Source of the DNA: an uncultured bacterium
GTDB lineage: Bacteria; Acidobacteriota; UBA890
Reading direction: 5' to 3'
Assembly: GCA_937922775.1 (NCBI GenBank)
Contig: CALAKE010000461.1
Location: forward strand, 1 to 8,096
DNA length: 8,096 nt
The translations under genes and the position numbers were made by a program. Each line of letters begins with the position of its first letter. The first letter of the stretch is position 1. Under the pieces are notes generated by a model, which was given only the letters and a program-made list of their open reading frames with translations, made no database searches and was not told where the DNA came from. Shown here in pieces: positions 6,134 through 8,096 of this stretch.

Positions 6134-7267
6134 CTAGTGCTGCCAAGGTCGTTCTGAAGCCACTCTTTCTACTACCTTCAGCATGGACTCTTGCTGTTCG
6201 GTGATGCTCTCAACGAGCCGGAACTGAGCTCGGCACCGGTCCAGGTTGTGCTCCTCCCGGTGGATCCTGAAGTAAGTATCGCCTACCAGATAGTCCGTCA
6301 AGAAGCGAATGCCGATCTCCAGGGTGATGAGCTTGCCGGCGAACACCATTTCGCCGATCTCGACCCGGCTGAGGAACGAGCCAGCAGTCTGCAAATACCC
6401 TCGAACCAGTGCCTCGAATAGGGGCATCTGCATGTGCACTTGTGACAGGTCGCGTTCGTCTTCCATCGAGAAGCTGGTGCTCGTACGCACCATGTCCCCA
6501 AAATCGAAGAGCGTCAGGCCGGGCATGACGGTGTCGAGATCGATGACGCACACACCTTCTGCGGTCTCGACGTCGATCATCACGTTGTTGAGCTTGGTGT
6601 CGTTGTGTGTGACGCGCTCGGGGATCTCTCCGGCTCGGTGCAGGTCGAGAAGCCGGCCCAGGGAGGGCTCGTGCCCGACCACGAATTCGATCTCCGCGGC
6701 GGCCCTCGCGGCACGGTTCGCTGTGTCCTCGCCGATTGCTGCCTGCAGGGCAGCGAACCTGCTCGGCGTGTCGTGGAACGCCGGGATCGTGTCGTTCAAG
6801 CGGGGCGGCGGGAGGTCGGCGAGGTCTCTCTGGAATGCCCCAAAGGCCTTCGCCGCCTCGAATGCCAGGGCGGGCGAGCGGACGATATCGTGCGTCTGAG
6901 CACGCTCGACGAAATCATACGTCCGCCACATATCGTCCTCAGCGTCGATGTGGTAAACGCTGCCATCCTGTTTGGGCACGAGGGTGAGCACGCGGCGCTC
7001 GATCTCACTCGAAACGGTCTCCAGCAGCTTGCTGCGCAGATGGCCGGTCACGCGACGGATGTTGTCCATCAACCCTACCGGATCGGAGAAGACCTCCCGA
7101 TTGATGCGCTGGTGGACGTAGCGCGTCATGCCCTCGCCGTGCACGTACGTCACGGCGAAGGTGTCGTTGATGTGGCCGGTGCCATGGCGCTCCGCGTGAA
7201 TCAAGTCGCCTTTCAGCCCGAAGGCGGAGCCGATGGCGACCAGATCGAATTGGCTAGCCGATTTCAA
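6134..7267 (-). CDS. N-acetylhexosamine 1-kinase-like phosphotransferase (NahK/APH fold)
   Basis: A 377-residue cytosolic kinase of the aminoglycoside-phosphotransferase fold. HGTGHINDTF (28-37) is the N-lobe loop, followed by VHQRINREVFSDP and MDNIRRVTGHL, both typical of NahK-like proteins. The catalytic loop is HNDTKLNN (His221, Asp223 as base, Asn228). The metal-binding motif is IDLDTVMPG (Asp243, Asp245), followed by FDFGDMVRTST. NahK phosphorylates GlcNAc or GalNAc at C1 with ATP. The HxDTKxNN and IDLDTxMPG forms favour it over homoserine kinase or antibiotic kinases. The chosen start is a TTG at 7267. It sits five bases after AGGGGG and overlaps the upstream TGA as TTGA, suggesting coupled translation. 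A GTG at 7303 would add 12 residues but has no visible ribosome site. The product would feed the adjacent nucleotidyltransferase. The exact sugar is inferred from the GH109 neighbour. Confidence 0.9.
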   Translation of the reverse strand: MKSASQFDLVAIGSAFGLKGDLIHAERHGTGHINDTFAVTYVHGEGMTRYVHQRINREVFSDPVGLMDNIRRVTGHLRSKLLETVSSEIERRVLTLVPKQDGSVYHIDAEDDMWRTYDFVERAQTHDIVRSPALAFEAAKAFGAFQRDLADLPPPRLNDTIPAFHDTPSRFAALQAAIGEDTANRAARAAAEIEFVVGHEPSLGRLLDLHRAGEIPERVTHNDTKLNNVMIDVETAEGVCVIDLDTVMPGLTLFDFGDMVRTSTSFSMEDERDLSQVHMQMPLFEALVRGYLQTAGSFLSRVEIGEMVFAGKLITLEIGIRFLTDYLVGDTYFRIHREEHNLDRCRAQFRLVESITEQQESMLKVVERVASERPWQH

Positions 7268-8096
7268 TCGCGCCCCCTGGGCATTCTCATCATCTCTGCC
7301 CACAACGGGCTCGGGTATTCACCCTGATCGACCAGACGCTGAATGTTCCGTCTCACGATCGGAGCATCGTCGGGATACGTCACGCCGAACCACGACCCAC
7401 CGCCACGCAGGATCTGTACCTCGGCGAGGCCGTCGAGAATGAGATCGTTGACAACTGTGGGAAGGAAGAACTCGGCGGTGATGTCGTCACCCCGCTGCTC
7501 CAGGAAGCGGGCGAATCGATCTTCGAAATGCGCAAAGACGGAGGAGGTGAAGCCCCAGAAGTTCATCGAGACGATCTCGTCGCCTGAGATTCCGCGCACA
7601 TTGCCGTCGTCATCGGTGACCCGGGCGCCGTCGCCATCGCGCTCGATGCCGGTAGTCTCGACAATGCCCTGCAGCATGCCACCTGGATCGCACTGGCAGA
7701 CGCCACGCACGACACTGCCGTGATCTGAAAGCGTATCGCGAAGCACGTAGCCAACATTGGCGTAGCTCTCGACGCGGTCAGCCTCGCCTGGCCGATCGGC
7801 CAGCCCGCCAAGATGCCTGGCGATGATCTCGAATGGCAATCTGCCATAGAAATCATCGGCGTTGATAACGGAGAAAGGCTCATCGATTGCCGTGGCCGCC
7901 AGCATGGTTGCGTGAGCCGTGCCCCACGGCTTGCTGCGGTCCTCCGGTACGGAGAATCCGGCGGGCACCATGTCGAGCTCCTGGTGCACGTAGCAAACCT
8001 CAATGTGATCTTCGTACTTGCGGGAAACTGTCTGGCGAAACTCGGCCTCGATGTCCCGACGGACCACGAAGACGATTTTGCCGAACCCGGCTCGCA
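7264..8096 (-). CDS. Sugar-1-phosphate nucleotidyltransferase (5' end outside window)
   Basis: The frame is open to the right edge, giving 276 residues before the TGA. The GTG at 8067 is internal, because residues just before it (RAGFGKIVFV) continue the Rossmann-like core. The missing N-terminus should hold the glycine-rich LAAG.GSR.GG nucleotide-binding signature. Visible family marks are KPWGTAHA (codons at 7932-7909), the base/sugar-binding block of this group, and NADDFYG (7863-7843), with Asp residues placed to bind the catalytic metal. A late WFGVTYPDD block also fits nucleotidyltransferases of this group, which are often found beside NahK-like kinases. The expected reaction is NTP + sugar-1-phosphate to NDP-sugar + pyrophosphate, in the cytosol. 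The kinase gene begins within its stop codon. Given the neighbours, UDP-GalNAc or UDP-GlcNAc is the likely product, but base and sugar specificity cannot be read directly. The total length of about 310-320 is an estimate. Confidence 0.88.
   Translation of the reverse strand, partial: RAGFGKIVFVVRRDIEAEFRQTVSRKYEDHIEVCYVHQELDMVPAGFSVPEDRSKPWGTAHATMLAATAIDEPFSVINADDFYGRLPFEIIARHLGGLADRPGEADRVESYANVGYVLRDTLSDHGSVVRGVCQCDPGGMLQGIVETTGIERDGDGARVTDDDGNVRGISGDEIVSMNFWGFTSSVFAHFEDRFARFLEQRGDDITAEFFLPTVVNDLILDGLAEVQILRGGGSWFGVTYPDDAPIVRRNIQRLVDQGEYPSPLWAEMMRMPRGRD

Noticed and set aside
6605..7327. Open frame on the + strand (240 codons) opposite the kinase gene
   Set aside because: It is antisense to the NahK-like gene, which has full catalytic motifs. 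No motif or ribosome site supports the + strand frame.

Overview
The window comes from a high-GC bacterium, roughly 60% G+C by eye. Two marks suggest Acidobacteriota or a similar phylum: a secreted coiled-coil protein ending in a PPGWLR-type tail, and a Tat-exported Gfo/Idh/MocA-fold protein in a sugar locus. This placement is an inference at low to moderate confidence. No rRNA, tRNA, insertion sequence, CRISPR array or phage gene was seen.

Layout. The left 1.2 kb is read on the + strand. It holds the 3' end of an aldehyde-dehydrogenase-family gene, then a small exported protein with a beta-rich 'LKTG...EQYG' module and a C-terminal coiled coil. Everything from the right edge down to about 1.2 kb is read on the - strand, with no opposing gene in between. 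In transcription order this block is: a sugar nucleotidyltransferase (5' end outside the window); an N-acetylhexosamine 1-kinase-like phosphotransferase; a Tat-exported GH109-type alpha-N-acetylgalactosaminidase; a sodium:solute symporter (SSS family); and a membrane-anchored trypsin-like serine protease. The two blocks converge and overlap tail to tail by 11 bases at 1202-1212.

How the genes may work together. The first four - strand genes make a coherent HexNAc (probably GalNAc) salvage route. The exported GH109 enzyme would free GalNAc outside the inner membrane, and the SSS symporter would import it with Na+. The kinase would phosphorylate it at C1, and the nucleotidyltransferase would convert the sugar-1-phosphate to a nucleotide sugar. 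No GalNAc-6-phosphate catabolic gene (deacetylase, isomerase or aldolase) is visible. The locus therefore looks like a 'C1-kinase then NDP-sugar' scheme rather than the classical Aga/Nag pathway, although genes beyond the window could change that.

The most unusual non-coding structure lies between the GH109 and symporter genes. A perfect 14-bp inverted repeat, whose outer arm overlaps the GH109 stop codon, competes with a perfect 10-bp inverted repeat for the same segment. This is an attenuator-like arrangement that could set transporter level relative to the hydrolase. The other points of note are a probable TTG start overlapping the upstream stop in the kinase gene, and a GH109 catalytic loop reading GAGHGG where GGHGG is expected.
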